64,000 nucleotides of DNA from Stentor roeselii (lineage: Eukaryota > Ciliophora > Heterotrichea > Heterotrichida > Stentoridae): assembly GCA_006503475.1 (NCBI GenBank), contig RSEH01000012.1, positions 1 through 64,000 on the forward strand. The letters are read 5' to 3'. This document shows, piece after piece, positions 11,576 through 22,367 of this stretch (within the stretch, counting starts at the first letter, position 1; each line of letters starts with the position of its first letter). Both the position numbers and the translations under genes were made by a program. The notes below the pieces were generated by a model. It saw nothing but the letters and a program-made list of their open reading frames with translations, searched no databases and was not told the DNA's origin.

Positions 11576-12601
11576 TTAAATTTTATGAGTTATTTGAGGA
11601 TGGTTTCGATTTGAAATTTCACGGGTTTATTCACTCATGAGTAAATTTCAAATTTTACTCGTTTTTCATACTAGATAGATTTTTAAGTTCTTTTTAGTTT
11701 TTTTGAACCTTTTGATTCAAGAAATTTTCCTTCTAACCAGATTACCTTGAAAATTAATTATTCTACTGCTTAGAATAATTCAAGATTCCAGACCTTCTTG
11801 ATCTTTCTTAGAATAGTCCCTTAGAATAAATACTATAAAATCACTTGAATATTTCCATGAGCTACAGTATACTTAATATTTGAAATTTAAGAATTTTGGC
11901 TTTGATCTGCACATTATTAAATGGAGTTTAGAAATTATAATTATTTTACTATCGAATGTTAAAATTTAGTTTATCCTTTGATTGATAGGTTGATTCTTTT
12001 TTATTCCTTCCAAAATTTTTCAAAGTGATACGAGTATAGATTTTATGATTTTTTTCAATGCATAACATCTGGAAGAATCTTACTTGGACATTTATAAGTC
12101 CAGAAATACTCAAAATGTAAATTAGTTAGTCAATTTTTAAATTCAACTTTTTTCGGAATAATTATTTTCCTTGGCTAATGAATTTCATGTGCTTTCGAAG
12201 ATACAACACTTTTGAATCAACTAACACCATGCTGAATATAATTATTGCTCTTAAATAAGTTTGTATTAATCTTGATGCTTTCGGTATTTTGCTCGTATAT
12301 AATTGAAATGATTATATTTTCAATTACTTTTCTAAAATAAATTAAATTTTGTGATTCTATCTTATAATATAGTAATCGATCTGCATATATAAAGAGTCTT
12401 TGAACTTTGATCGAGACAATAAAGTATTTATTTTAACTATTTAAATATTCTTATGACTGTTGATTATCTTTTATCAAGACAATAAAAATCATACCAATTT
12501 TAAAATACTTTGCTAATACTTATATAAACTAATTGTAAGTTCAAAATGAAGGGTCTTCTTTCTTGATTGCACCTTATAACCAAATTTTTTAGTTCATATA
12601 A
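11576..12601. other. AT-rich spacer between two decayed genes
   Basis: About 1 kb, strongly AT-rich. It separates the divergent starts of the ATPase-cyclase remnant and the first B-box gene. Stops are dense in all frames. The last bases read TATAAATG at the start of the B-box gene, a start context shared with several intact genes in this window. Nothing else was recognised. Confidence 0.6.
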
Positions 12602-13549
12602 ATGTCTTGCCAATTTAAGAAATGCCAGAAGTCAGCCAAAAAAATATGTGAATCTTGTAAAGACTCCAAATTCCTTTGTTTAGATCATGAAAAAGTGCAT
12701 TCAAAAATTTATGAAATCATTTGATCCACGAAATTAATGAAGATTTATCAAAATCACTAAAAAAAACTCTCATAAAATCAAAATTTGAAAACTGTATTTT
12801 AACTATAACAGAAGAAGCAGAAGCTCTTATTTCAATGATTAAAAAAATATCAAGTGACTCAATCAAACTTTTAAAAATCCTAAACAAAAATATTCAAGAA
12901 ATTTCTGCATTCACTCCTCATCTTAGTTTCAAAGAAAGATTATCTTCACTCAAAGAAAATGCGAAAAAAATAATCCAAGAATTAGTGATTTCTATGTAGC
13001 AAGAAGAAATGAATCACTTTTTAGAATCAAAAGACGAATTATCAAGCAAGTCTCATAACGAAAACAAAGATTTAAGGACTTTTTCTTTAAGTGAATGAAA
13101 ATCAGATTTCAATCAAATGGACCTATCAAGGAAGTTCGAATATATAATAAAAAACTTTGAATTTATACCAAATTGGTCAGAGCCTCAAGGTCTTCATGTA
13201 ACAAATGATGGAAAATACTTGTTTTATTGTAAATTAAATTCAGGTACGTCAAATTCAGATTGTATCTTGCATAAAGGGCGTAAAAGCAACAAAGTTGACT
13301 GTAATAAAAAGTGAGCTGATGTTAGTATAGAAGATTCAGTGAGTAAAACTAGCCGAAGGTATCACCAGTGACTAAAAAACAGATTGTAAAAATAAAGAAG
13401 ATTGTTTGGAGTAATTAGTGGCTGTTTGGAATCTTGAGAGTCAAAAACAAGAGCTTTGGAGTCAAGACCCTAAAAACTTTGAAACTAAAAAGTGGCTTCT
13501 ACTGTATCCTGAGTGTTGCTTCGTGGAATGGGGCTTCTCAGGTCATTAA
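12602..13549 (+). pseudogene. Decayed B-box-type zinc finger gene, copy A
   Basis: The ATG at 12602 sits in TATAAATG and opens a 40-codon B-box-like Cys/His finger (CQFKKCQKSAKKICESC, then FLCLDH). TGA follows at 12722. A neighbouring frame then stays similar to copy B for about 600 bp: a helical stretch to 12996, TAG at 12997, a TGA near 13096, and a segment with HVTNDGKYLFYC. After 13315 stops become frequent, but the last part (VWNLES, LLLYPEC, EWGF) matches the end of copy B. Copy B lies 440 bp downstream on the same strand. Several stops and at least two frame changes mean no full product. The intact relative would be a B-box finger, a coiled coil and a beta-rich C-terminal domain; function unknown. 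Confidence 0.6.
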
Positions 13550-13990
13550 TAGTAGATTTAATATCAATAGTTTAAGGTTTATATTATTGATGGATTAATT
13601 TGATAAGAATTCAAACAAATTTAATTAGAGTTTATTAATAATAAGGCTTATTCATTATAACTTAGATAATTTAAAGACCAAGGTGCCTTAGAGCTTCAGA
13701 ATTTATTGAAGTTCAATATTTTGTAATAATAAAGATCATTACCGATTAATGTTATGATGAAATAAACATTCTATTTTAATATCTTGGATATAATGAGAAT
13801 AATAATTATAAGATTAACTATTCATTTTTTTTGATATTCACAGAAAACTGGTAGATTCAAAGGAAAATACCGTTTAGCTGATTTATGTTTAATAATCATT
13901 TATTACTTTTGACTAAGTTAGATTGTATTTATTCACTTCCATTAACTATATCTTTACATTTTACATATAACCTTACCTCTTACAATAAAT
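13550..13990. other. AT-rich spacer between the two B-box copies
   Basis: About 440 bp of AT-rich sequence. It ends with AATAAATATG at the start of copy B. No gene, RNA or repeat was recognised. Confidence 0.6.
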
Positions 13991-14930
13991 ATGTTCTGCT
14001 CATACCAAGATTGCAAAAAACAACCAACAGCATTTTGTGAATCATGTAAAACAAATAAATACTTCTGTAAAGACCACAGCCAGAATCACATTCAAGAATC
14101 GTTTCATACCATGAATCTAATAAAAAATCCTTTAATCAATCAACTCAAATTCTGCATCTCTCAAATTACAAAAGATACAAACGATGTAATCTCATCAATA
14201 ACAAGAGCCTCAACCAAAACAATAAAGCTTTTAAAATCTTCAAGCCAAAATTTGAAAGAAATCCAAGATTTTATCCCTTTTATTTACGATAAAAGAAGAA
14301 TATCTTATTTAATCAATCAAGCCAGTCTAATATCAACTGCGATGCCAGAATCTCTTCCAGAAAACCCAAGTGAAATATTCAATATTCCTAAAGTTTCCAT
14401 TCTTGATGAAGGAAAAATCAATTTGAAAGAAAGCAAATTGAAATCAAGTCAAGATTTAACTAAATCAATGAAACAATTTCTTAATCATGTGCAAGGGAAG
14501 TGATATTTAGAATTCAATAACAAGACTCTTCAAGAAAAACAACGCTATGTGACTGCAAAACTTGCATTTGTCGGTGGTGAAAGGCACAATGATCGAGAAT
14601 TACTACTTACCCCTGATGGCAGGTTCCTTTTTAGATGTATTTAAAAATCAGGTAAAATTAACAAGATTGTCAAAATTATAAAGGGAGTAATTTTGATTAG
14701 TTTCAAGTAAAACTTACAAAGACTGTGAATTAAATTTAGATGGCGATAGTAATTCGTGTTAAGATAGTGAGAAAGAGTTAGGAAGTATATGAAATCTAGT
14801 GCAGGTCTGGAATCTTGAGTCTTTTCAAGAACAAATAGGTGCATGGGCACCTCATAAACCAGAGATAAGACACTGGCTTAGTCTTTACCCTGAATGTGCT
14901 TACCGACCATGGGGCTTTTACGTTAACTAA
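13991..14930 (+). pseudogene. Decayed B-box-type zinc finger gene, copy B
   Basis: The first 170 codons (13991-14503) are open and begin with a B-box-like finger: Cys3, Cys8, Cys16, Cys19, Cys26 and His29, His33 in a pattern like that of copy A. A helical coiled-coil stretch follows. A TGA at 14501-14503 ends the frame, yet the same frame goes on to encode coding-like sequence (LAFVGGERHNDRELLLTPDGR) up to a TAA at about 14641. After a poorly preserved stretch, the C-terminal block VWNLES...WLSLYPEC...WGF is kept in another frame and ends at TAA 14928-14930. The 170-residue N-terminal part could still be expressed as a truncated protein. The kept block shared by both copies shows tandem duplication followed by decay. 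Confidence 0.6.
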
Positions 14931-16000
14931 TTAGAAACTAGTAAGAAATTAGTGTTAGAAATATCTTAATGGAATTTTTGAAAATATACGAAAATAAACT
15001 CTTATGAATATCTGAAATGCTAGATTAGGATTTAAAAACACTTCTTATTTATATTTCTATTGATTGTCTACACTGAAAAATGATCTTTAATTATAACTAG
15101 ATTCAGATACAAAGTTTTTATTATTAATACAAACAATAATTTTGATATATCTTTATATTCTTTCAAGAATAACAAATATCAAAATAATTCAAACCTAATA
15201 TAATTTGGAAATTATAGCCCTGCTTAATATTGCAGATAATTTGATTTTTGTATAAATTCCAATGAAATAATTAAGCTTTGCCTCTTACATTAAATACTCT
15301 AGGCCAAGTGGCCAAGAACCAATATAAGCCTCTACTATATATAACTTCGAACTTTATACCTATGCATCTGACTTTAGTTCCTCAAGCAAGTTCTCGTATG
15401 AAAAGCCAGATCAATTAAATTATCACATAATCTTCTAATTTTTTATTCCAAATTACCTAATTAGCTTGATTGTAATATTTATAATGGTGAGAAGCATAAT
15501 TTTTCCATGATTAATTAACATGCATATCGAAGCTACAGACAATTTTGAACTGCATCGTGAATTTAATTACAATTATATTCAAGTAATTAATCTTTCAGAA
15601 TGCTAATGTGATCACCATTGATAACTTGCTATTTGAGTACTATTTAATCTAGATTGCATTAAAACTTTTCAGAATTTATAATTAAACTTAATAATATAAA
15701 CTTGATTTAAACACTCACACTAGACACCTGAAATTTTATCAAATTTCTTCAAAGATTCTAAAATAAAGAAGTGATAAAAAGACAGGTTTGCTTACAAAAT
15801 TATGTAAATAAAAATGAGTTGATATAAAATGGTATTTCGTCTTCAACTATATTGATCTAATCAGAATTATAAATCAATAAAAAAATCCCTGAGTTGAATA
15901 TAAAATAATTCAAATTATTGAATACATGACAAAGACATGAAAAATGTAATCATTCAGTATACTAAAGAACCAACACCTAATTTCGAAGATATTTCGATAA
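14931..16000. other. AT-rich spacer at the border of the gene-dense part
   Basis: About 1.07 kb, AT-rich, stops in all frames. The patch around 15300-15400 is less AT-rich but gives no open frame or tRNA-like fold that could be supported. To the right, gene density rises sharply. Confidence 0.55.
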
Positions 16001-17413
16001 TCATATTACTAAATACGCTACCAGCAAGACAACCAATGATAAAACTAAAATCACTAAGTTGAATCCCTTATGAACTTCCAAATCCTTTTTCCCCTTCAAC
16101 TCAATAATCTCCTTAGCAGCGTCTTCTCCCGAGATAAAGCCAGCATGCACACATCCAACCATTCCACTGACCGTTCCATCTCCAGCAAAGAAAATCTTGG
16201 CAGAAACAGACTCTCTATACCTACAAAAATCCTCAGAAGTAGCTCCAACCTTAATAAAAGGATACGATCCAAGAGCGAACGGGTCTTTTCCCCAATTACT
16301 CCTTGCATAATTAACATACAAAGGAGCTTCAGGATACCAATTGCGAATAACCTTCATTGCACTTTCAAGGACTTCCTCATCACTCAAGCCGGCCATTTGA
16401 ACCGCAGCGCTTCCAACATTAAACATGACAAGAAAAGGCTTTCCAGTATACTTAAAAACATTGAGAGTATCAACCCACATTCCATAAGTTTCACTTGCAT
16501 AGCAGATCCAGTCAGAGTCGTAGTCATTTACCCAGAAAGCTTCAGGGAACTCAAGCCAGAGCTTGTCCATCAGTCCCATGCCGAGTCTTTTGATAGCTGC
16601 TGACTTTTCCGAAGAAAGTTGAGGAAAAAACTTGATTTTTTCTGAGTGAAGGACTCCTAAAGGCACAGTGACGACGACTTTGTCAGATGAAAAAGTTTCA
16701 CCGTCTTGGGTGGTGAGAAGGACCTGGTCCTGAGAGTAGTCGATTTGAACGACTACCTTTTTAAGCTCCACCGTCACTCCTTCTGCCAGGTATTCCACAA
16801 TTTTATCATAACCTCCAACGACAACATGCTCATGTCCGTCAAAGTGCATCACTTCGTCAAAGTACTTGGCTGATAGATCCTGAAGCTCAGCAGCGTCGTC
16901 TTGGCAGAACATGTGACTCGCAACAGCGTCGAACAAGTATTTATCTACTCCATGATCAAAACTTTTTAACATCTGTTCTAAAGACTCACTTTTATCCGCT
17001 AAGTCTTTCCTGGAATCAACAAATTCGTTGATACGGTCAACTAAGTCATTTATCACTGAAGTTTCGAAAGGCTTTCCTGGAAACTTGTGACCGTAGAAAG
17101 AAATCTTGGCGGTCGACTCGTGATCCCAGGACTTGGTCGTTTTTATGTTTTTGGAATTCGCGATCTCGTATATTGGGTTCATTTGGCCTTTCCAACGGGG
17201 AAGGTCCCCTGCGCTTGGGCCGATCCCGTGGATCCAAGATGCCCCCATGTCGATTGGCTCCTCGCTCATGGTTATTGTTTCGATTCTTCCTCCTATTCGG
17301 TCCCTGGCTTCAAGAACTTTTACTTTTAGCCCGCTTTTCAAAAGTTTTTTAGCGGCTGCTAGCCCTGATATTCCAGCGCCGACTATGATGACGTCGAGAT
17401 GGTTGGAAGACAT
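16001..17413 (-). CDS. FAD-dependent amine oxidase with C-terminal membrane anchor
   Basis: The 470-residue product begins with a dinucleotide-binding fold: VGAGISG at residues 11-17, Glu35 for the FAD ribose and GGR at 41-43. The C-terminal FAD motif is FFAGDG followed by GCVHAGFISG. These fit the flavin amine oxidase family (polyamine oxidases, monoamine oxidases, LSD1-like), which oxidises amines with release of H2O2. About the last 20 residues are a hydrophobic helix at the extreme C-terminus, suggesting a tail anchor as in monoamine oxidase. The ATG at 17411-17413 is chosen because the longer frame would begin with GTG and add only seven residues. Substrate (polyamine or other amine) cannot be decided. 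Confidence 0.85.
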   Translation of the reverse strand: MSSNHLDVIIVGAGISGLAAAKKLLKSGLKVKVLEARDRIGGRIETITMSEEPIDMGASWIHGIGPSAGDLPRWKGQMNPIYEIANSKNIKTTKSWDHESTAKISFYGHKFPGKPFETSVINDLVDRINEFVDSRKDLADKSESLEQMLKSFDHGVDKYLFDAVASHMFCQDDAAELQDLSAKYFDEVMHFDGHEHVVVGGYDKIVEYLAEGVTVELKKVVVQIDYSQDQVLLTTQDGETFSSDKVVVTVPLGVLHSEKIKFFPQLSSEKSAAIKRLGMGLMDKLWLEFPEAFWVNDYDSDWICYASETYGMWVDTLNVFKYTGKPFLVMFNVGSAAVQMAGLSDEEVLESAMKVIRNWYPEAPLYVNYARSNWGKDPFALGSYPFIKVGATSEDFCRYRESVSAKIFFAGDGTVSGMVGCVHAGFISGEDAAKEIIELKGKKDLEVHKGFNLVILVLSLVVLLVAYLVI

Positions 17414-17824
17414 TGATTTTATTAAATGATTCACATAAATTTAAGTTGCTTTTTTTTTTGATGGTATTTTGAATTTATGGAAGAATTTTATCATTAAGGA
17501 TGGGTTTAAGGTCTTGAAGAGATTTTGATGAGATAGGATCTGAAGAATTAAGATGGGAGGTATCAGGTGATTTTTTCAGTTAGTTTAAAATTCTAGTATT
17601 TATTTTAGATAGACGTAAATTAATAGCCTTGATTTGTTTTTTAATCAATTTGGGTTTGATCCAAGTCTTTCTTGTATTCTGAGAAACTTTTATATGAAGC
17701 CTGTAATTTTCAATTGAAAATTTTTTAAGTTGTTCTGTATGATAAAAAATTCATTTGAAATTATTTTGAAGTCGCATTTTTTCGCTATACTTCTACCTAA
17801 CTTAAATAACTTAATCGCCTATCT
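17414..17824. other. Spacer upstream of the amine oxidase
   Basis: About 410 bp. On the plus strand it is rich in G and T and poor in C, so on the coding strand of the amine oxidase the 5' flank is C-rich and G-poor. It also holds the 5' flank/3' end boundary with the kinase on the same strand. No gene or repeat was recognised. Confidence 0.55.
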
Positions 17825-19585
17825 TTAATTGATATAGCTCAAAGTGGCTGGAACCCTAGTCAACAAGCTCAAACATTCAGAAAATAAAGGTCTATACTTC
17901 GGGTTTTCAGTAAGCATAGAAGCCAAAATATTTTTAGTGTCAGAAGAAAACCCTGGAAATTCATGAATATCTTGAATCATTTCTTCATTACTCCTCGAAG
18001 CGACATCTTTCAAAGTAAGCAACTGGTAAAAGACGACTCCAAGTGAATAGACATCAGCTTTTTCTGGATTAAATAATGTTGACCGCTCGCCAATAGCCCA
18101 AGCTGATTTTTTCTCAGGTGAAAGGTACCCATCAGTGCCTTGAATCGAAAAAAACCCTTTCCGAGAAAAGGATGAGTCCTCCATTTTCACCAGAGAAACA
18201 TCGAAGTCAATGAGTTTGATATTGAAATCATTGTCCATCAACATGTTGGTAGGCTTGATGTCATTATGAAGAATTCCTTTATCTGCCATGATTTTATAAG
18301 AGTTTAGCACATTGTACAAGATTTTCACGTACATCGTTTCGACAAATCTGAAATTTTTTACCATTTGAAGATTGAAGATTTTTTCCATGAGATTCTCACC
18401 AAACCACTCAATCACCATGCTTAAAGATTTCTGCCCTAAAAATGTTCCAAAGTATTTCAAGAAACAATTTGAATCATGAGCAATTTTAGATAATTCTTCG
18501 TAAATTTTAGCTTCTGTTTTAAATCTTTGAAGTTCTTGAATATCTTTGGAAGTTTTCACAGAGTAGACCTTGACACACACTCGGTTTCCATGAAAATTTC
18601 CTTCATATATACTGACTGTAATTTTTCCTTTTGACATGGTATAGTTGGGAAATTTTTGAATGACTATCAAAGACTCGTCAAAAGAAGGAAATTCTGAATC
18701 AACATTCAAACTTTCCTCTTCTTCTTTTCTTTCTTCAACCTTTTTGAATTCTTCTTCCTTTTTGAATTCTTCTTCTTTTTTGAATTCTTCAATTTGAAGA
18801 GGTTTCAAAGGTGCAATAAAATTTAGCAAGTTCTTGAAATAGATGATTTTTTTCAAGATTTCTTCATCTTCAGTCATCTCTTCAAGCTTTTGAATGAGGT
18901 GATGTGCTGTTTGGATATTTTCCTTGTTATGATTCCAGCTCGGATCGCTCAGTTTATCAGAATTCGATTTTTTAATAAACTGAAAAATTGATCCAGCAAG
19001 AGCCTCGACCAAGTCCTTTACATGCAGGCCGAGTTTATGAGCACTTAGAAGCTGGTCAACAAGATCTTTTAAATCTTCTTCAGACCCGTCTTGTTCTGTG
19101 ATTTTTCGAAGAGGCTCCCATAGTGACGCGATAGAAACATTCGCAAGTTTCATGAAGGAAAATTCGAAGCCTTCAAAAGATTCCTGATGTTTTTTTATAG
19201 ATTCGATTAGTTTGAAGATGGTTTTTAGGTCGGCCTGGTCTAATAACTCGATCATCTCATTTGTAAGTATTGTGTCTATCAGAGAAGCGCATTGTTTTAT
19301 TAAATTTTCCTCGGTTTCTGATTTCAATCCTTTGAACACCCAGTCAAGGTAGGAAATTAGTTGTTCTTCTGAGAAGGCTGAGATGAAAGATGTTGAGTTT
19401 TGGCAGCTTAGAAGGAAAATAATTGACCAGTAATTTAGTAGATCAGGACTTTCCTTGACTGATGATAAGGTTTTTACTATTGATGCAATTGGGGATTCAT
19501 AGTCAAGGTGAAGAACTTCACATTCAATATTTTCTTTTAGTTTGTTTCGCAGATTTTTTGAGTAAAGTTGAATGTCCGTGGCCAT
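17825..19585 (-). CDS. Protein kinase with long helical N-terminal region
   Basis: This 586-residue protein has about 260 residues of alpha-helical, HEAT/armadillo-like sequence, a short Glu/Lys repeat (EEFKKEE, about residues 265-290) and a C-terminal kinase domain from about residue 320. The kinase has the lysine in VCVKVY, the catalytic loop HNDIKPTN in place of HRDLKxxN, and the metal-binding motif LIDFD in place of DFG. The Asp residues needed for catalysis are kept. The activation segment ends GTDGYLSPE, matching GTxxYxxPE. The glycine loop is weak. Asn in HND and Asp in DFD are unusual, so activity is likely but not certain. The N-terminal helices may bind a partner; no known family is assigned. 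Confidence 0.8.
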   Translation of the reverse strand: MATDIQLYSKNLRNKLKENIECEVLHLDYESPIASIVKTLSSVKESPDLLNYWSIIFLLSCQNSTSFISAFSEEQLISYLDWVFKGLKSETEENLIKQCASLIDTILTNEMIELLDQADLKTIFKLIESIKKHQESFEGFEFSFMKLANVSIASLWEPLRKITEQDGSEEDLKDLVDQLLSAHKLGLHVKDLVEALAGSIFQFIKKSNSDKLSDPSWNHNKENIQTAHHLIQKLEEMTEDEEILKKIIYFKNLLNFIAPLKPLQIEEFKKEEEFKKEEEFKKVEERKEEEESLNVDSEFPSFDESLIVIQKFPNYTMSKGKITVSIYEGNFHGNRVCVKVYSVKTSKDIQELQRFKTEAKIYEELSKIAHDSNCFLKYFGTFLGQKSLSMVIEWFGENLMEKIFNLQMVKNFRFVETMYVKILYNVLNSYKIMADKGILHNDIKPTNMLMDNDFNIKLIDFDVSLVKMEDSSFSRKGFFSIQGTDGYLSPEKKSAWAIGERSTLFNPEKADVYSLGVVFYQLLTLKDVASRSNEEMIQDIHEFPGFSSDTKNILASMLTENPKYRPLFSECLSLLTRVPATLSYIN

Positions 19586-19722
19586 TATTTTAAGAATGGA
19601 TTAGATGAGCTTGTTAATAGGTTATTTGATGAGTTTAATTTAGTAATTTTTCAAATGGTTAAGTGGAAATTAATGTAAACCCCAGTCCTATCTACCCAAT
19701 TATCCAAAAAGTTTATTTCTAA

Positions 19723-20727
19723 TTAGATACTGCTATACACATATAGCTGCTGATAATCCTCCATCACCAAGTTCCATCCTTGAAGAATCAAAAACTCCTG
19801 AATCATCCGACACTTACCAAGCTGAAGTAATTCACAGTCATCAACCAAAATAATACTTCTTTTATGTAACTTCGGATAAATCCTCTTAATTTCCTCCAAA
19901 TAATGCTTTTGATTTTTTTCAGAATCAGTCACACTTCCATCAAAACTATCTAAATACAAGAAATCAACCATTCCACGACTAAAGCTTTCAAGAAAATCCA
20001 AAGAGTTGCCATAAACAATTTCAACAGAATTTTGAAACTGTTCAGTCGCTTTCCTCGCTTCATTACAACTATTTTGATTATTATCAACTGAAAAAAGTTT
20101 CGAATGAGTCAAAGACGCATAATGTGCAAAAAACATTGTCGAGCATCCTTCATGTTCACATGAAATCGAATTTCCATACCTAACAGTCCCTGTTTCAATC
20201 AGAATTTTTGCATTTGACCTTAACATGAGTGTCAAGGCATGTTTAAAAGTTTTGTATCTTTTTTTTGAGGAATTCAGTCGGCTTGATAAGATCAGGTCAG
20301 GGACGAGATTTTGAGGAAGAAGCTCGTTTTCGCAGTTGCATTCCATTGAGGATGGATTATTTATTGGCAAGGCTTCGAAATGCTGAACTGGTTCAGAAGG
20401 TTTTGATTTTTCGAATGGTTCTGAGAAAATTTGATCATTCATATCGATGGGCTCTCTGTTGTGGGCATTTTGGAATCTTTCTACTTCTTCTTGCATTCTG
20501 AATATTGCTTCTGCCTGCTCTTTTGTTGGGTTGCAGTTTTCAATGTACTCTTGAATCGCTGGAGGAGCTGGTGGAACCCAAAAGCCGAGTTCTTCGAAGA
20601 GTTTAAAGTCTTCTTCAGAAGTAAATGAGTCAAATGATCTGAAATCTGAAGGAAAATTTTCGGGTTCTCCTTTGGTTAATAGTAATATTGAGAGACAGAA
20701 AATCAGTGAGATATATTGTCTTTCCAT
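19723..20727 (-). CDS. Secreted or ER-lumenal methyltransferase-like protein
   Basis: The 334-residue protein begins with a clear signal peptide (basic start, hydrophobic core at about residues 5-18, cleavage probably after KGE). Residues from about 150 have a Rossmann methyltransferase pattern: LIETGT with a following glycine for the SAM loop, LFSVDNN for the acidic end of beta-2, VDFLYLDSFDG and IILVDDCE for later strands. This resembles class I methyltransferases of the Methyltransf_24/CmcI kind. The middle part (residues 20-130) is acidic and not recognised. Methyl acceptor unknown. The start ATG follows TTAATAAATG-like context. Export of such an enzyme would be unusual but is common for glycan or small-molecule modifying enzymes in the secretory path. 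Confidence 0.65.
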   Translation of the reverse strand: MERQYISLIFCLSILLLTKGEPENFPSDFRSFDSFTSEEDFKLFEELGFWVPPAPPAIQEYIENCNPTKEQAEAIFRMQEEVERFQNAHNREPIDMNDQIFSEPFEKSKPSEPVQHFEALPINNPSSMECNCENELLPQNLVPDLILSSRLNSSKKRYKTFKHALTLMLRSNAKILIETGTVRYGNSISCEHEGCSTMFFAHYASLTHSKLFSVDNNQNSCNEARKATEQFQNSVEIVYGNSLDFLESFSRGMVDFLYLDSFDGSVTDSEKNQKHYLEEIKRIYPKLHKRSIILVDDCELLQLGKCRMIQEFLILQGWNLVMEDYQQLYVYSSI

Positions 20728-21249
20728 TTATTAAATCATAATTTTTATGGAAGGGATTAGGTCTCTATTTGATTTTTATTTAGTTATAAGTGTTGTGGAA
20801 GAATGAATGATGATTGTTAGTGATTGAAAGATTAAGTTAAATCATTTGGTAACTTGATTATTACTGGCCAATCTAGAAAAGTCACTCTTTATAATAATAA
20901 GCTTAGGAAATATTTAGAAAATTGACAGGGTTCAGAGATGTTGTAATAAATTTTCAAATAATATTAATTACGATTGATTTTTGTTTCTTTAAGTACTGCC
21001 TTTGGTTTTAGTTATAGTAATCGTGTGGAATTATAAGTAACTTTGGTCACCAAATATATCTATATCTAATTCCTCTATAATTTTAATCTCTTAGTATCAA
21101 TCATTTAATTTTCAAATTTATTAAACCTTTCTCAAAGACCTTCAATTTTCAATAAAAACTTTACAGAAAAAAAAATCATAGCCATTAAAACATCTGATAT
21201 TTTCATCACTAATTCAAAAAACCCTAAATCCCAATCCACTTAATAATAA
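20728..21249. other. Divergent spacer between methyltransferase-like gene and TYKY gene
   Basis: About 520 bp shared by two divergent genes. The left part is G-rich and C-poor on the plus strand, the right part (from about 21080) is C-rich and G-poor, so each gene has a C-rich 5' flank on its own coding strand. It ends AATAATAAATG at the TYKY start. No gene was recognised. Confidence 0.55.
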
Positions 21250-21924
21250 ATGTATTTACGTCTTCTTCGTCGCTTCACATCCCTTCAAACAGGAAAAGAC
21301 GGTCAACAATATACAAGCACAGTAGCTCCACTAGACACCTCTCACCCTCACTACATGCCTCACATGGACTACTACTACTCCGCTCAGCACGAGTTGCCAA
21401 TGATGAACAACGAGATCCGAACAGATGTGGACATCGATTCAGTGATAACGCGTTGGCACAAGACTTACTATTTAGCCGACTGGTTGAAAATCGTGCACGC
21501 AATAGCAATGCACTCGTTCGAAACCGAGGTAACCATCAACTACCCGATGGAAAAAGGACCCATCAGTCCGATATTCAGAGGAGAACACGCTTTAAGAAGG
21601 TACCCGACAGGCGAAGAACGATGCATCGCTTGCAAGTTGTGCGAAGCCACCTGCCCGGCCTACGCGATCACGATTGAGACTGAACCGAGACCTGACGGCG
21701 CCAGGAAGACCACCCGATACGACATTGACATGACGAAGTGCATTTACTGCGGGTATTGTCAGGAAGCTTGTCCTGTTGATGCCATTGTTTTGACTAGCAA
21801 CTTCGAGTTCGCGACCAGTGATCATGTTGACTTGATCTATACTAAGAGTAGGCTTATTGATAATGGAGACAGGTGGGAAGCGCAGATTGCGAGAAATCTG
21901 GAAAGTGTCTTCAAGCATAGATAA
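21250..21924 (+). CDS. NDUFS8: Mitochondrial complex I TYKY subunit (8Fe ferredoxin type)
   Basis: The 224-residue protein has two perfect [4Fe-4S] motifs, with cysteines at 125, 128, 131, 135 and at 164, 167, 170, 174. The first is [12 protein letters not shown] and the second [16 protein letters not shown], as in the TYKY/NuoI/NDUFS8 subunit of respiratory complex I, which carries clusters N6a and N6b towards ubiquinone. The conserved segment [15 protein letters not shown] before the first cluster is diagnostic. The N-terminus is basic (LRLLRRF), fitting import into mitochondria. Length matches the family. Codon use is richer in C and G than neighbours, as expected for a highly expressed conserved gene. 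Nuclear location of this subunit is normal in many eukaryotes. Confidence 0.95.
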   Translation: MYLRLLRRFTSLQTGKDGQQYTSTVAPLDTSHPHYMPHMDYYYSAQHELPMMNNEIRTDVDIDSVITRWHKTYYLADWLKIVHAIAMHSFETEVTINYPMEKGPISPIFRGEHALRRYPTGEERCIACKLCEATCPAYAITIETEPRPDGARKTTRYDIDMTKCIYCGYCQEACPVDAIVLTSNFEFATSDHVDLIYTKSRLIDNGDRWEAQIARNLESVFKHR

Positions 21925-21991
21925 TAGGAAAGTTTAAGATTTGGGATTTTTTGGATTTATTTTATGATTTGGGATTATGATATAGTTTAGA

Positions 21992-22327
21992 ATGTCGGAA
22001 AGGCCCTTGGATGATGTGGAAGAAAGATGGTTTCAGTGTGTTATTAGGGAATCTGTGCTTAAAGGGAATAGATATCCTTGGAATCTTGATGATTTCTCTC
22101 TTGTACTCAATAGTCCAACCACCCCGCCTGCCAAGGGAAGTTCTCAAAGAGCGGAAAATACTCCTGGATGTCAAGTTTCAGACCTTCCAAAGCCATTTGA
22201 ACCTATACTTAAAAACTCAGCAAGACAAGAAGAGTCAAGAATCAAGCCTTACACCCAAGACCCCGAAATACAAAAAGAAAAACTTTTCAAAAAATTTTCA
22301 AATTTTTCAATGATTGACGAGAGATGA
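21992..22327 (+). CDS. Small hypothetical protein
   Basis: An ATG-started frame of 111 codons begins 67 bp after the TYKY stop and ends 40 bp before the stop of the convergent cupin-like gene. The start of the protein looks natural (MSERPLDDVEERWFQC), the end is Lys-rich. An overlapping frame at 22011-22313 is also open and codes a Lys-rich peptide, so the choice of frame is not secure. No domain, signal peptide or membrane segment is seen. Spacing fits the dense gene packing here, which is the main support for it being a gene. Confidence 0.45.
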   Translation: MSERPLDDVEERWFQCVIRESVLKGNRYPWNLDDFSLVLNSPTTPPAKGSSQRAENTPGCQVSDLPKPFEPILKNSARQEESRIKPYTQDPEIQKEKLFKKFSNFSMIDER

Positions 22328-22367
22328 TTGAAAAACTCTAAACAATAAAAACTAAAATTAATAATTT

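Noticed and set aside
16070-17429. Several plus-strand frames of 80-177 codons opposite the amine oxidase
   Set aside because: They have no conserved motifs, while the minus-strand frame matches flavin amine oxidases over its whole length.
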